From Gammaproteobacteria bacterium (GTDB taxonomy: Bacteria; Pseudomonadota; Gammaproteobacteria; JACKNK01), in contig JACKNK010000002.1 of NCBI GenBank assembly GCA_024234955.1, positions 620,001-684,000 of the forward strand: DNA of 64,000 nt, written 5' to 3'. The notes under the pieces are model-generated. The model was not told the DNA's origin and did no database searches. It saw nothing but the letters and a program-made list of their open reading frames with translations. The position numbers were made by a program, and so were the translations under genes. Positions within the stretch are counted from its first letter, which is position 1; every line of letters begins with the position of its first letter. Positions 23,999-32,660 of this stretch are shown here, one piece after another.

Positions 23999-26470
23999 AT
24001 GAATCTGCTGATCGTCGAATCGCCGGCCAAGGCGAAGACCATCAACAAATACCTCGGCTCCGGTTTTGAGGTGTTGGCGTCTTTCGGACACGTCCGCGAT
24101 CTCGTGCCCAAGGAGGGCGCGGTCGATCCGGCGCACGACTTCCAGATGAAGTATCAGGTGATCGACAAGAGCGATCGCCATGTCCAGGCCATCGTCCGCT
24201 CGCTGAAGAAGGCGGATGCCCTGTACCTCGCGACTGACCCGGATCGCGAAGGCGAAGCCATCTCCTGGCATCTCGCTGAATTGCTGCGTGAAAAAGGCGT
24301 GCTCAAGGACAAGCCGGTCTATCGCGTGGTGTTCCACGAAATCACCAAACGGGCGATCCAGGAAGCGATGGCGCAGCCGCGTGAACTTTCGATGGACCTG
24401 GTCAATGCCCAACAGGCGCGCCGTGCGCTGGATTATCTGGTCGGTTTCAATCTGTCGCCGTTGCTCTGGCGCAAGGTGAAGCGCGGCCTGTCTGCGGGGC
24501 GGGTGCAGAGTCCGGCGTTGCGCATGATCGTCGAGCGCGAGAACGAGATCATCAATTTCCAGCCGCGCGAATACTGGTCGCTGGAAGCCGATCTCAACAA
24601 GGCGGATCAGGATTTCATCGCCCGGCTTTATCGCTTCCACGGCGAGCGCGTCGAGCAGTTTTCGTTCGAGAACGGCGACACCGCGCATCAGGCCGAAGCG
24701 GAACTCAAGGCGGCCACCGACGGCGGCATGGTCACGGTCGCTTCAGTCGAAAAGAAGCAGCGCAAGCGTTACCCGGCGCCGCCGTTTACCACCTCGACCT
24801 TGCAGCAGGAAGCGGTACGCAAGCTGGGTTTCTCGGCGTCGCGGGCGATGCGCGTCGCCCAGCAGCTTTACGAAGGTGTCGATATTGGTGGCGGTGCCAT
24901 CGGTCTGATCACCTATATGCGTACCGACTCGGTCAGCCTCGCGCAGGAAGCGGTCGACGAGATCCGCCAGTTTGTGCGCGAGCGTTTCGGGGCCGGCGAC
25001 CTTCCGGATGCGCCGCGCGTCTACAAGACCAAGGCAAAGAACGCTCAGGAAGCCCACGAGGCCATTCGTCCGACCTCGGCGATGCGCACCCCGGATGAGA
25101 TGAAGGGCTATCTGAGTGCGGACCAGCTCAAGCTCTACGATCTGATCTGGAAGCGGGCCATCGCCTGTCAGATGCAGCACGCAACCATCGATCAGGTGGC
25201 CGTCGATTTCGCCGCCGGCGAAGGCAATCTGCTGCGTGCCACCGGTTCCACGATTGCCGATCCGGGCTTCATGCGTGTCTATCGTGAAGACATGGATGAC
25301 GCCAAGCCGGAAGACAGTGATGACCGCATCCTGCCGGCGATGGAAGAGGGTGATCGCGTCCTGCTCAAGGCACTGCGCACCGATCAGCATTTCACCGAGC
25401 CGCCACCGCGTTACACCGAAGCGAGTCTGGTTCGCGCCCTGGAGGAATACGGCATCGGTCGTCCGTCCACGTACGCGTCGATCATCTCCACGTTGCAGAA
25501 CCGTGAATACGTGGAGATGGATCGGCGTCGTTTCCGGCCCACCGATATCGGTACCGTGGTTGGAAAGTTTCTCGCCGAACACTTCACCACCTATGTCGAT
25601 TACGACTTCACCGCCAGGCTGGAAGATGAACTCGACGCGGTTTCGCGTGGTGAAGAGGATTGGGTTCCGCTGTTGCACAAGTTCTGGGAGCCGTTCATTT
25701 CCCAGGTCGAATCCAAGGGCGACGTGTCGCGCGATGAGGTTGCCGGGGCGCGGGAACTCGGCACCGATCCGAAGTCCGGCAAGCCGGTTTCGGTCCGCAT
25801 GGGCCGCTATGGGCCGTTCGTTCAGATCGGCACCCGAGAGGATGAGGACAAACCGCAGTTCGCCAGCCTGCGCGCCGGACAACGCATGGATACCATCGAA
25901 CTGCCGGAGGCGCTGGAACTGTTCAAGCTCCCACGTGATCTGGGCGAGACCGACGAAGGCGAGCCCTTGTCCGTCAACATCGGCCGCTTCGGGCCGTATG
26001 TCCGCTATGGCAGCAAGTTTGCCTCGCTCGGCAAGGAGGACGACCCCTACACGGTGACGCGCGAGCGCGCCTTGGAACTGGTCGCCGAGAAGAAGGTGGC
26101 CGATGCCAACCGGCTCATCAAGGACTTCCCGGAATTGGGTATCCAGGTGCTACGTGGCCGTTATGGGCCATACATCACTGACAAGAAGAAGAACGCCAAG
26201 ATTCCCAAGGATCGCGAGCCGGAATCGCTGACCGCCGAGGAATGCGCCCAGCTGATCGCCGAAGCCCCGGAAAAGAAGGGTCGGGGCCGCAGTGCGGCGA
26301 AGAAGGCGGACGGCGAGGCGGCCAAGACAGCCCCTACGAAAAAGGCCCCGGCCAAAAAGGTCGCGCCCAAAAAGGCCCCGGCAAAGAAAACCGTCGCCAA
26401 CAAGTCTGCGGCGAAGAAACCGGTTGCCAAAAAGGCCGCCCCGAACAAGACGTCCACCAAAAAGGGTTGA
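23999..26470 (+). CDS. topA: DNA topoisomerase I
   Basis: 823 residues. It relaxes negatively supercoiled DNA through a 5'-phosphotyrosine intermediate. The Toprim domain has the catalytic glutamate in IVESPAKAKT near the start and the metal site DPDREGEA from D80. The active-site tyrosine is Y306 in ITYMRTDSVS. The C-terminus carries three copies of a topoisomerase C-terminal repeat (RMGRYGPFVQIG, NIGRFGPYVRYG, LRGRYGPYITD). I do not see the cysteine zinc ribbons found in the E. coli enzyme. Instead the last 60 residues are a Lys/Ala/Pro-rich tail (KKAPAKKVAPKKAPAKK) that probably binds DNA nonspecifically. Confidence 0.97.
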   Translation: MNLLIVESPAKAKTINKYLGSGFEVLASFGHVRDLVPKEGAVDPAHDFQMKYQVIDKSDRHVQAIVRSLKKADALYLATDPDREGEAISWHLAELLREKGVLKDKPVYRVVFHEITKRAIQEAMAQPRELSMDLVNAQQARRALDYLVGFNLSPLLWRKVKRGLSAGRVQSPALRMIVERENEIINFQPREYWSLEADLNKADQDFIARLYRFHGERVEQFSFENGDTAHQAEAELKAATDGGMVTVASVEKKQRKRYPAPPFTTSTLQQEAVRKLGFSASRAMRVAQQLYEGVDIGGGAIGLITYMRTDSVSLAQEAVDEIRQFVRERFGAGDLPDAPRVYKTKAKNAQEAHEAIRPTSAMRTPDEMKGYLSADQLKLYDLIWKRAIACQMQHATIDQVAVDFAAGEGNLLRATGSTIADPGFMRVYREDMDDAKPEDSDDRILPAMEEGDRVLLKALRTDQHFTEPPPRYTEASLVRALEEYGIGRPSTYASIISTLQNREYVEMDRRRFRPTDIGTVVGKFLAEHFTTYVDYDFTARLEDELDAVSRGEEDWVPLLHKFWEPFISQVESKGDVSRDEVAGARELGTDPKSGKPVSVRMGRYGPFVQIGTREDEDKPQFASLRAGQRMDTIELPEALELFKLPRDLGETDEGEPLSVNIGRFGPYVRYGSKFASLGKEDDPYTVTRERALELVAEKKVADANRLIKDFPELGIQVLRGRYGPYITDKKKNAKIPKDREPESLTAEECAQLIAEAPEKKGRGRSAAKKADGEAAKTAPTKKAPAKKVAPKKAPAKKTVANKSAAKKPVAKKAAPNKTSTKKG

Positions 26471-26473
26471 TGC

Positions 26474-27055
26474 ATGCCGCCTGATGCAGGCAGCCGGGAG
26501 AGCCGCTTCCCGGTAAGTCGGGCAGCCGCCGTGCTACGCAGCGGCGGTCTGGTGGCGTATCCCACGGAAGGCGTTTACGGCCTGGGCTGCGACCCCTTGG
26601 ACGAACGCGCGGTGAGGCGCCTGCTGCAGGTCAAACAGCGCCCGATGCACAAGGGGCTGATCCTGATTGCATCCGAGTTCACCCAGATCGAACCGTTTAT
26701 CGGTCCGCTCAGGGAGGGTGAATTCAAAAAGGCCATGGCTACTTGGCCGGGGCCGGTGACCTGGGTCATGCCGGCGCGTGCGGATACCCCGGCATGGTTA
26801 CGTGGCGATCATCCCACGATTGCGGTGCGGGTCACGGCGCATCCCCTGGCGGCCAGTTTGTGTCAGGCCTTCGGTGGCGCGATCGTTTCGACCAGCGCCA
26901 ATTTGGCCGGTCGTCCGCCCGCACGGAACGCGCTTCAGGCGCGTTTGCGCACCGGTTCCGCGATCGATTTTGTGCTGTCTGGTGCGACCGGTGGACGGCA
27001 GGGGCCGACGCCGATCTTCGATGTCAAAAATGGCAGTCGGTTGCGGGCGGGTTGA
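26474..27055 (+). CDS. tsaC: Threonylcarbamoyl-AMP synthase TsaC (YrdC/Sua5)
   Basis: 193 residues (E. coli TsaC 190). It makes threonylcarbamoyl-AMP from threonine, bicarbonate and ATP for the t6A37 modification of tRNA. The signatures VAYPTEGVYGLGCDP, KQRPMHKGLILIA, and the STSANLAGRPPA segment place it in the short TsaC class without the Sua5 C-terminal domain. It starts 3 bases after the topA stop and is surely cotranscribed. Confidence 0.96.
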   Translation: MPPDAGSRESRFPVSRAAAVLRSGGLVAYPTEGVYGLGCDPLDERAVRRLLQVKQRPMHKGLILIASEFTQIEPFIGPLREGEFKKAMATWPGPVTWVMPARADTPAWLRGDHPTIAVRVTAHPLAASLCQAFGGAIVSTSANLAGRPPARNALQARLRTGSAIDFVLSGATGGRQGPTPIFDVKNGSRLRAG

Positions 27056-27083
27056 TTAATCGCAAGGCAAATAAAATCGTTCT

Positions 27084-27101
27084 ATTACAACTATTTGTAA
27101 T
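27084..27101. promoter_or_regulatory. Palindromic operator-like site upstream of the 27235 membrane-protein gene
   Basis: ATTACAA (27084-27090), four bases, TTGTAAT (27095-27101): perfect 7-bp arms in an AT-rich island of otherwise GC-rich DNA. It lies 133 bases before the next ATG and 28 bases after tsaC. The cognate regulator is unknown. Confidence 0.5.
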
Positions 27102-27234
27102 TGAGGTGGCGAGCGCCGAAATGGCTCGGTTATGATGACTTCCCGCCCAACGGTGGGCCCATTAGAAGATAAGAATTCAGTCATGAATCCGGCTGCCAGA
27201 CCCTGGCGACGGATCGTGTCACAGAGGCTTACGA

Positions 27235-27810
27235 ATGACCCGCTCCGGCGATATCCCGAGTTACGCGCAGCAATCCCTTCCCGGCATCCCTGCTGCCCCC
27301 ATGGGTGATCCGGTTGCCGCCGGTGCTGAATGCATGGAGCGCTTCACGCGCAGCTTCGAACGCAGCGCTCGCCGCTGGGAGTTCGTGGTCTACCCGTCCA
27401 TGTTCGCGTTCATCGTGCTCGCCTTCTACGGCTTCTACCTGATCTACAGCCTGACCACCGACATGGCGCTGCTCGCCCGTTCGGCGGATCACAACATGTC
27501 GGTGATGACCGACAACATGGGCCAGATCACCCGCAGCATTGTGGTCATGACCGATCGTGTCGATTCCATGGCGGTCAATGTCGAAGATGTTGCCGACCAG
27601 ATGCATGTGCTCGAGCCGATGATGGTCAGCCTGACCAAGATGAACGAAAGCATCGATACCTTGGAGCCGATCCTGACCAACATGAATCAGATGAATCGCA
27701 GCATCCAGACCATGGCGGTTTCCACCCGCCGCATGGGCTACGACATCAACGCGATGAATTACAACGTTGCCCGCCCGATGGGCATGATGAACCGTTTCAT
27801 GCCCTGGTAA
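27235..27810 (+). CDS. Methionine-rich single-pass membrane protein of unknown function
   Basis: 191 residues. The start is supported by AGAGG about 8 bases upstream. One membrane helix (about 47-75, VYPSMFAFIVLAFYGFYLIY) follows a 45-residue cytoplasmic leader. The remaining part (about 76-191) has heptad-like spacing of Met, Ile, Val and Asn (MSVMTDNMGQITRSIVVMTD, MNQMNRSIQTM) and probably forms a parallel coiled coil, like a chemoreceptor-type or MCP-fragment stalk. The extraordinary Met content (more than 25) is striking. I recognise no family. It is a single gene with its own upstream region and a downstream hairpin. Confidence 0.75.
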   Translation: MTRSGDIPSYAQQSLPGIPAAPMGDPVAAGAECMERFTRSFERSARRWEFVVYPSMFAFIVLAFYGFYLIYSLTTDMALLARSADHNMSVMTDNMGQITRSIVVMTDRVDSMAVNVEDVADQMHVLEPMMVSLTKMNESIDTLEPILTNMNQMNRSIQTMAVSTRRMGYDINAMNYNVARPMGMMNRFMPW

Positions 27811-27840
27811 GCCGTACCGCTGAACATTACGCATGATCTG

Positions 27841-27871
27841 CCGGCCCGCCTTTGCGGGCCGGTCTCGTTTT
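27841..27871 (+). terminator. Hairpin terminator before hemF
   Basis: CCGGCCCGC (27841-27849) and GCGGGCCGG (27854-27862) form a perfect 9-bp stem with a CTTT loop, followed by TCTCGTTTT. The T run is interrupted, so efficiency is uncertain. Confidence 0.6.
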
Positions 27872-27884
27872 GGAGCCTCGCCCC

Positions 27885-28802
27885 ATGAGTGAAATCGACG
27901 TCGCAGCCGTCAAGGCTTACCTGCTGGACCTGCAGGATCGTATCTGTGCCGCATTGGAAACCCAGGAGCCGCAAGCCCGTTTCGGTGAAGATACCTGGGA
28001 CAATGCCAAAGGCGGCGGTGGTCGCACGCGCGCCATCGAAGGCGGCGAGGTGCTGGAAAAAGGGGGGGTCAACTTCTCGCACGTGTTCGGCACTAACCTG
28101 CCCGCGTCGGCGACCGCAAACCGACCGCAACTCGCCGGACGCGGTTTCCAGGCATTGGGTGTGTCCCTGGTGATCCATCCGCGCAATCCCCATGTGCCGA
28201 CCTCGCACGCCAATGTGCGTTTCTTCATCGCCGAGAAGGAAGGCGAGGAGCCGGTCTGGTGGTTCGGCGGTGGCTTCGACCTGACCCCCTACTACGGCAT
28301 TCGTGAAGACGTGGTGCATTGGCATCAGACCGCACACGACCTGTGTGTGCCGTTCGGCGAGGACGTCTACCCGCGTTTCAAGAAGTGGTGCGACGAATAC
28401 TTCCACCTCAAACATCGCAACGAGCCGCGTGGCATCGGCGGTCTGTTCTACGACGACCTCAATGAATGGGGCTTCGATAAGACCTTCGAATTCATGCGCG
28501 CCGTCGGCGACGGGTACATCGATGCCTATCTGCCCATCGTCGAACGTCGCAAGGCGATGCCCTATGGGGAGCGCGAACGCGACTTCCAGGCCTACCGCCG
28601 TGGTCGCTATGTCGAGTTCAATCTGGTGTTCGACCGGGGCACCCTGTTTGGGCTGCAAAGCGGGGTCGGACGCACCGAGTCGATTCTCATGTCGCTGCCG
28701 CCCGAGGTGAAATGGCGCTACAACTGGCACCCGGAACCGGGAACCCCGGAAGCGGTTTTGTATGACGTGTACCTGAAACCCACGGATTGGCTCAGTCGCT
28801 GA
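27885..28802 (+). CDS. hemF: Oxygen-dependent coproporphyrinogen III oxidase
   Basis: 305 residues from ATG 27885 (GGAG 10 bases upstream); the frame extends back to a TTG inside the terminator hairpin, which is rejected. The enzyme converts coproporphyrinogen III to protoporphyrinogen IX using O2 in heme synthesis. Family signatures are HPRNPHVPTSHANVRFF, WWFGGGFDLTPYY, HRNEPRGIGGLFYDD and YVEFNLVFDRGT. Its presence indicates aerobic heme synthesis. Its 3' end overlaps the convergent antiporter gene by 11 bases. Confidence 0.98.
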   Translation: MSEIDVAAVKAYLLDLQDRICAALETQEPQARFGEDTWDNAKGGGGRTRAIEGGEVLEKGGVNFSHVFGTNLPASATANRPQLAGRGFQALGVSLVIHPRNPHVPTSHANVRFFIAEKEGEEPVWWFGGGFDLTPYYGIREDVVHWHQTAHDLCVPFGEDVYPRFKKWCDEYFHLKHRNEPRGIGGLFYDDLNEWGFDKTFEFMRAVGDGYIDAYLPIVERRKAMPYGERERDFQAYRRGRYVEFNLVFDRGTLFGLQSGVGRTESILMSLPPEVKWRYNWHPEPGTPEAVLYDVYLKPTDWLSR

Positions 28803-30006
28803 TCTTCAGACGCCGTAACAACGCTTCCATGCTGGTCGCCTGAACCAGCAAGGTGAACAGGACCACGCCGTAGGAAATCGATTGCAGCGTCCACCAATAG
28901 GGCAGATCCGTCGGGAGCGACAGCGCCAGAGCGAGCGTCACGGCGCCGCGCACACCGCTCCAATGCAACACCGTCAACCAACGCAGCGGGATCGCGTCGA
29001 TGCCGGGAAGCTGGCTGGCTAATGGGACGACCAACAAAAGCCCGAGTGCTCGCGCGGCCAGGACGGCGGCGACACCGATCGAAATCGCCTGCCATTGCTC
29101 GCTGAACATGGTGATCTGAACGCTTACCCCGGCGAGCAGAAATATCAGGGTGTTTGCCAGCCAACCTTGATATTCCCAGAGCAGGTGCAGGGAGCGACGG
29201 CCATCGCTATCGTTGCGGCGACGTTCGAGATGGCCAAGCAGCAAGCCCGTACTCAGCGTCGCCACCACGCCGGAGACTGCAACGCTTTCCGCGACGAAAT
29301 AGCTGCCGTAGGCACTGAGCAGCGTCAGTACCCCGACCGCTATCGGTTCGCGTGATCCCAGTCTGATCACACTGGCGATTCCGGCAATCCCCGCGCCGAC
29401 CAGTATTCCACCGAAGAACACACGCAGAAATGCCAGTCCGACAGCCCCGGCCTCGATACTCCCGCCGTGCTGCGCCAGGCCAAGCAGCAGCATGAACAGG
29501 ACCACTGCCGTGGCATCGTTGAACAGGCTCTCGCCGTCGGTCAGCACGCTCAGACGTGCCGGAACACCCAGCCTCCTGAACGACGCGAGCACCGCGCCTG
29601 GATCGGTTGCGGCCAGTATCGCTCCGCCTAGCAGTGCCGCGATCCAGGGAAAACCGCTGGCGTGGTCGAGACCGTAAAACAGCAGGGCACCGGTAACGCC
29701 CGCCGAGATCACCATCATGGGAATCGAGAGCAGCAGGACGAGCCCCAGGTTGCGCCATAACAGGCGTGCATCGATGTTGAATGCCGCTTCGAAGATCAAT
29801 GCCGGCAGCAGAACATGAAAAACCAAGGTGCCGAAATGTTGCCAGCGCAATCCGGTGTCGCCGCCCGCCGCGATGAATGCCTCGGAAGCCAGAAATCCCA
29901 GCACAACCAGAAATACGCTGAACGGCACCCGTACACGCTCGACCCATGACTGCATGGCAAGTGCGGTCGCGATCAGGGCGATAAAAAACAACAGCGCGGC
30001 GTTCAT
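28792..30006 (-). CDS. CPA1-family cation:proton antiporter
   Basis: 404 residues with about 12 hydrophobic helices and a short charged tail. The start ATG at 30006 opens directly into the first helix (MNAALLFFIALIATALAM). Signatures of the Na+/H+ exchanger fold are the motif ATDPGAVLASFRRLG and the ion-binding ND pair in DGESLFNDATAVVLFMLLL, followed by WSGVRGAVTLALALSLP. It probably exports Na+ or K+ in exchange for protons. It has no long cytoplasmic regulatory C-terminus. Confidence 0.92.
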   Translation of the reverse strand: MNAALLFFIALIATALAMQSWVERVRVPFSVFLVVLGFLASEAFIAAGGDTGLRWQHFGTLVFHVLLPALIFEAAFNIDARLLWRNLGLVLLLSIPMMVISAGVTGALLFYGLDHASGFPWIAALLGGAILAATDPGAVLASFRRLGVPARLSVLTDGESLFNDATAVVLFMLLLGLAQHGGSIEAGAVGLAFLRVFFGGILVGAGIAGIASVIRLGSREPIAVGVLTLLSAYGSYFVAESVAVSGVVATLSTGLLLGHLERRRNDSDGRRSLHLLWEYQGWLANTLIFLLAGVSVQITMFSEQWQAISIGVAAVLAARALGLLLVVPLASQLPGIDAIPLRWLTVLHWSGVRGAVTLALALSLPTDLPYWWTLQSISYGVVLFTLLVQATSMEALLRRLKISD

Positions 30007-30131
30007 GGTGCGACCCGGAGCGATGAATACGGCTCGAGTCTGGTCGGCTTGCAACCGGCCTGCAAATGCACCGGATATCGAATCAGGTCTATCCGTTACA
30101 TCCGCCGGGTCTGCCGAAACACGGCGGACTG

Positions 30132-30641
30132 CTAATGAATCACGCTGGGTTTATGGATGTCGATTGCCATCGAAGACGCGCTTGCTGCGGTGCTGGGTAG
30201 ATCCCAATCCGCGACGGCGAGCGCCTGACGCAGGATCGCGAACAGGCTGTGCAGAAGCTTTTCGTTGAGGCGCAGGGTGGCGGAGGTGTTGGAATTGTTG
30301 GCGAGTTTGACGCTGACGTCGCCGCCTTCATGGGTGGTCAGGGAGACGGTTTCGATCAGCAGGCCGTCTTCGCCGAGCGGCAGGCTGGTGGCGTCATCGT
30401 CGAATTCGGAGACGAAATCGACATGGTCGCGGACCGTCTGTTGTTCGAATTCGAACAGGGCGGCGGCGGTCTTGGCGTCGCCGGACCGATCTCCGGCAAC
30501 GGATTTCTGGAGTAGGTCGATCAGCGGTGGCAGCAGGCGTTTGACGATGCGGCGGGTGAGCCAGAAGCGCAGTTGCTGCTTGTCCAATGAGTTGACCCGC
30601 AGCAGGAGGCGGTCCTGCTGCGGGTCGAACTTCAGTTGCAT
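30132..30641 (-). CDS. Conserved hypothetical protein downstream of purH
   Basis: 169 residues from ATG 30639-30641; the same frame is open further upstream inside purH, but the sequence becomes protein-like only here. It begins MQLKFDPQQDRLLLRVNSLD, followed by a basic helix (RFWLTRRIVKRLLPPLIDLL), an acidic middle (FVSEFDDDATSLPLGEDG) and a C-terminal helical part (LRLNEKLLHSLFAILRQALA). No signal peptide or membrane helix is seen. I recognise no family; the position directly after purH suggests readthrough. Confidence 0.65.
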   Translation of the reverse strand: MQLKFDPQQDRLLLRVNSLDKQQLRFWLTRRIVKRLLPPLIDLLQKSVAGDRSGDAKTAAALFEFEQQTVRDHVDFVSEFDDDATSLPLGEDGLLIETVSLTTHEGGDVSVKLANNSNTSATLRLNEKLLHSLFAILRQALAVADWDLPSTAASASSMAIDIHKPSVIH

Positions 30642-30673
30642 CTGCTCGATGCCGGACAAGGGGCTGGTCCCGT

Positions 30674-32260
30674 TTAGTGGCGGAAGTGGCGCATGCCGGT
30701 GAAGACCATCGCGATGCCATGTTCGTTGGCGGCGGCGATGACTTCGTCGTCGCGCATGGAGCCGCCCGGCTCGATGACGGCGGTGATGCCGACGGCGGCC
30801 GCCGCGTCGAGTCCGTCGCGGAACGGGAAGAAGGCGTCGGAGGCCATCACCGAGCCTTTCACCTCCAGGCCCGCATGTTCGGCCTTGATGCCGGCGATAC
30901 GCGCCGAATTGACGCGGCTCATCTGGCCCGCGCCGACGCCGATGGTCATGTTGCCCTTGGCGTAGACAATGGCGTTGGATTTGACGTACTTCGATACCCG
31001 CCAAGCAAACAGCAGGTCGGCCATTTCCGCCTCGGTCGGGGTGCGTTCGGTGACCACCTTCATCTCGTTCAACAGGGCCAGATCGGAGTCCTGCACCAGC
31101 AGGCCACCCTTGACGCGCTTGAAGTCGAGATAGCTGTTGCGCTCGACCGGCCACGCGCCGCACTCGAGAAGGCGCACATTCTTCTTGGCGGCGACGGCTT
31201 CGACGGCGGCGGCGGAGACCTTGGGCGCAATGATGACTTCGACGAACTGGCGTTCGCAGATCGCGGCGGCGGTCTCGCCGTCCAGTTCGGTATTGAAGGC
31301 GATGATGCCGCCGAAGGCCGATTCCGGATCGGTCCTGAAGGCACGGTCGTAGGCGTCCATCAGGCTGGTGCCGACCGCCACACCACAGGGGTTGGCGTGC
31401 TTGACGATGACGCAGGCCGGGCCGCCGTCCTGGGTGACATCGAATTGCTTGACGCATTCCAGCGCAGCGTCGGTGTCGCCGATGTTGTTGTAGGAGAGTT
31501 CCTTGCCCTGCAACTGCCGGGCGGTTGCCACCGAGGCCTCGGTGATGCCGTCTTCGACAAAGAACGCCGCGCTTTGATGCGGGTTCTCGCCGTAGCGCAT
31601 GGTCTGCACCTGACGGAACTGCAGGTTGATGGTGTTGGGGAAGTCGCGCTGGCTGCCGTCGGCGTCGATCTTGCCGAGATAGTTGGCGATCGCGCCGTCG
31701 TATTGCGCGGTGTGTTCGAACACCTTGACCGCAAGCTGGTAACGCAGCGCGTAGTCGAGGCCGCCGTCGTTGGCGTTCATCTGTGCGATGACACGGGCGT
31801 AGTCCCCGGCATCGACGACCACGGCGACATCGTTATGATTCTTGGCGGCGGAGCGCAGCATGGTCGGGCCACCGATGTCGATGTTCTCGATCGCCATCGG
31901 CAGATCGCAATCCGGGCGGGCGATGGTGGCCTGGAACGGATAGAGGTTGACCACCACCAGATCGATGGGCGCAATGCCGTGCGCGGCCATGACTGCGTCG
32001 TCCTTGCCGCGACGCCCCAGCAGACCGCCGTGGATCTTCGGGTGCAGGGTCTTGACGCGACCGTCCATCATCTCCGGGAAGCCGGTGTGGTCGGAGACTT
32101 CGATCACCGCGACGCCGCTGTCGGCGAGCAGTTTGGCGGTACCTCCAGTGGACAGAATCTCAACGCCGCGCGCGGAAAGTAACTTCGCGAAATCGACGAT
32201 GCCGGTCTTGTCCGAGACGCTGATCAGCGCCCGGCGGATGGGCTTGATGCCGTCTGCCAT
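30674..32260 (-). CDS. purH: Bifunctional AICAR transformylase/IMP cyclohydrolase
   Basis: 528 residues (E. coli 529). It catalyses the last two steps of IMP synthesis. The N-terminal MGS-like cyclohydrolase domain (about 1-145) has HPKIHGGLLGRRG at 73-85. The C-terminal AICAR transformylase domain has catalytic K287-H288 in VIVKHANPCG. It follows fis on the same strand; the prmA-dusB-fis-purH order is a gammaproteobacterial marker. Confidence 0.98.
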   Translation of the reverse strand: MADGIKPIRRALISVSDKTGIVDFAKLLSARGVEILSTGGTAKLLADSGVAVIEVSDHTGFPEMMDGRVKTLHPKIHGGLLGRRGKDDAVMAAHGIAPIDLVVVNLYPFQATIARPDCDLPMAIENIDIGGPTMLRSAAKNHNDVAVVVDAGDYARVIAQMNANDGGLDYALRYQLAVKVFEHTAQYDGAIANYLGKIDADGSQRDFPNTINLQFRQVQTMRYGENPHQSAAFFVEDGITEASVATARQLQGKELSYNNIGDTDAALECVKQFDVTQDGGPACVIVKHANPCGVAVGTSLMDAYDRAFRTDPESAFGGIIAFNTELDGETAAAICERQFVEVIIAPKVSAAAVEAVAAKKNVRLLECGAWPVERNSYLDFKRVKGGLLVQDSDLALLNEMKVVTERTPTEAEMADLLFAWRVSKYVKSNAIVYAKGNMTIGVGAGQMSRVNSARIAGIKAEHAGLEVKGSVMASDAFFPFRDGLDAAAAVGITAVIEPGGSMRDDEVIAAANEHGIAMVFTGMRHFRH

Positions 32261-32375
32261 GGGGGTGCTCCTGGAGGGGGTGATGGAAAAGGGCGGGGAT
32301 TGTAGCGCGGGCTTTGGCTTCGCTCAGCCAGCGCGTGGGAATTAATGATACGGCGAGAATGTGGATGGATCTGAT

Positions 32376-32660
32376 TCAGCCGAGCCCGTGTTCCTTGAGC
32401 TTCTTGCGCAGCGTGCCGCGATTGAGACCGAGCACCTGGGCGGCGCGGGTCTGATTGAAATTGCATTCGCGCAGCACGACTTCGAGCATCGGTACTTCGA
32501 CTTCCTGAAGCAGGAGCTGATACAGCCCGCCGGGGGCTTCGCCGCCATCGAGATCGGCGAAATAGCGATCCAGGGCATCGCGCACGCATTCCCGAAGCGG
32601 TTGATCCGTGACCTCGGCGGAGGTGATCAGATCGAGATGATCAGGGATTTGATCGTTCAT
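32376..32660 (-). CDS. fis: DNA-binding protein Fis
   Basis: 94 residues (E. coli 98). A nucleoid-associated homodimer that bends DNA and activates rRNA promoters. The C-terminal helix-turn-helix is intact (CNFNQTRAAQVLGLNRGTLR), and the dimerisation helices precede it. The N-terminal beta-hairpin arm needed for Hin/Gin stimulation appears shortened or divergent. Its start overlaps the dusB stop by 4 bases (ATGA). Confidence 0.95.
   Translation of the reverse strand: MNDQIPDHLDLITSAEVTDQPLRECVRDALDRYFADLDGGEAPGGLYQLLLQEVEVPMLEVVLRECNFNQTRAAQVLGLNRGTLRKKLKEHGLG

Noticed and set aside
26290..26470. A fused histone H1-like protein at the end of topA
   Set aside because: The Lys/Ala tail is continuous with the topoisomerase frame and has no separate start or ribosome site; basic tails are known in TopA.
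27183..27311. A 42-codon ORF starting ATG 27183 that overlaps the membrane-protein gene in another frame
   Set aside because: It has no good ribosome site and an unremarkable Arg/Pro-rich translation; the overlapping gene has better support.
30641..31457. Arg-rich minus-strand frame continuous with the hypothetical protein at 30132
   Set aside because: The upstream part is an alternative frame of purH with an Arg/Gly/His-biased composition; only the part after 30641 looks like a protein.
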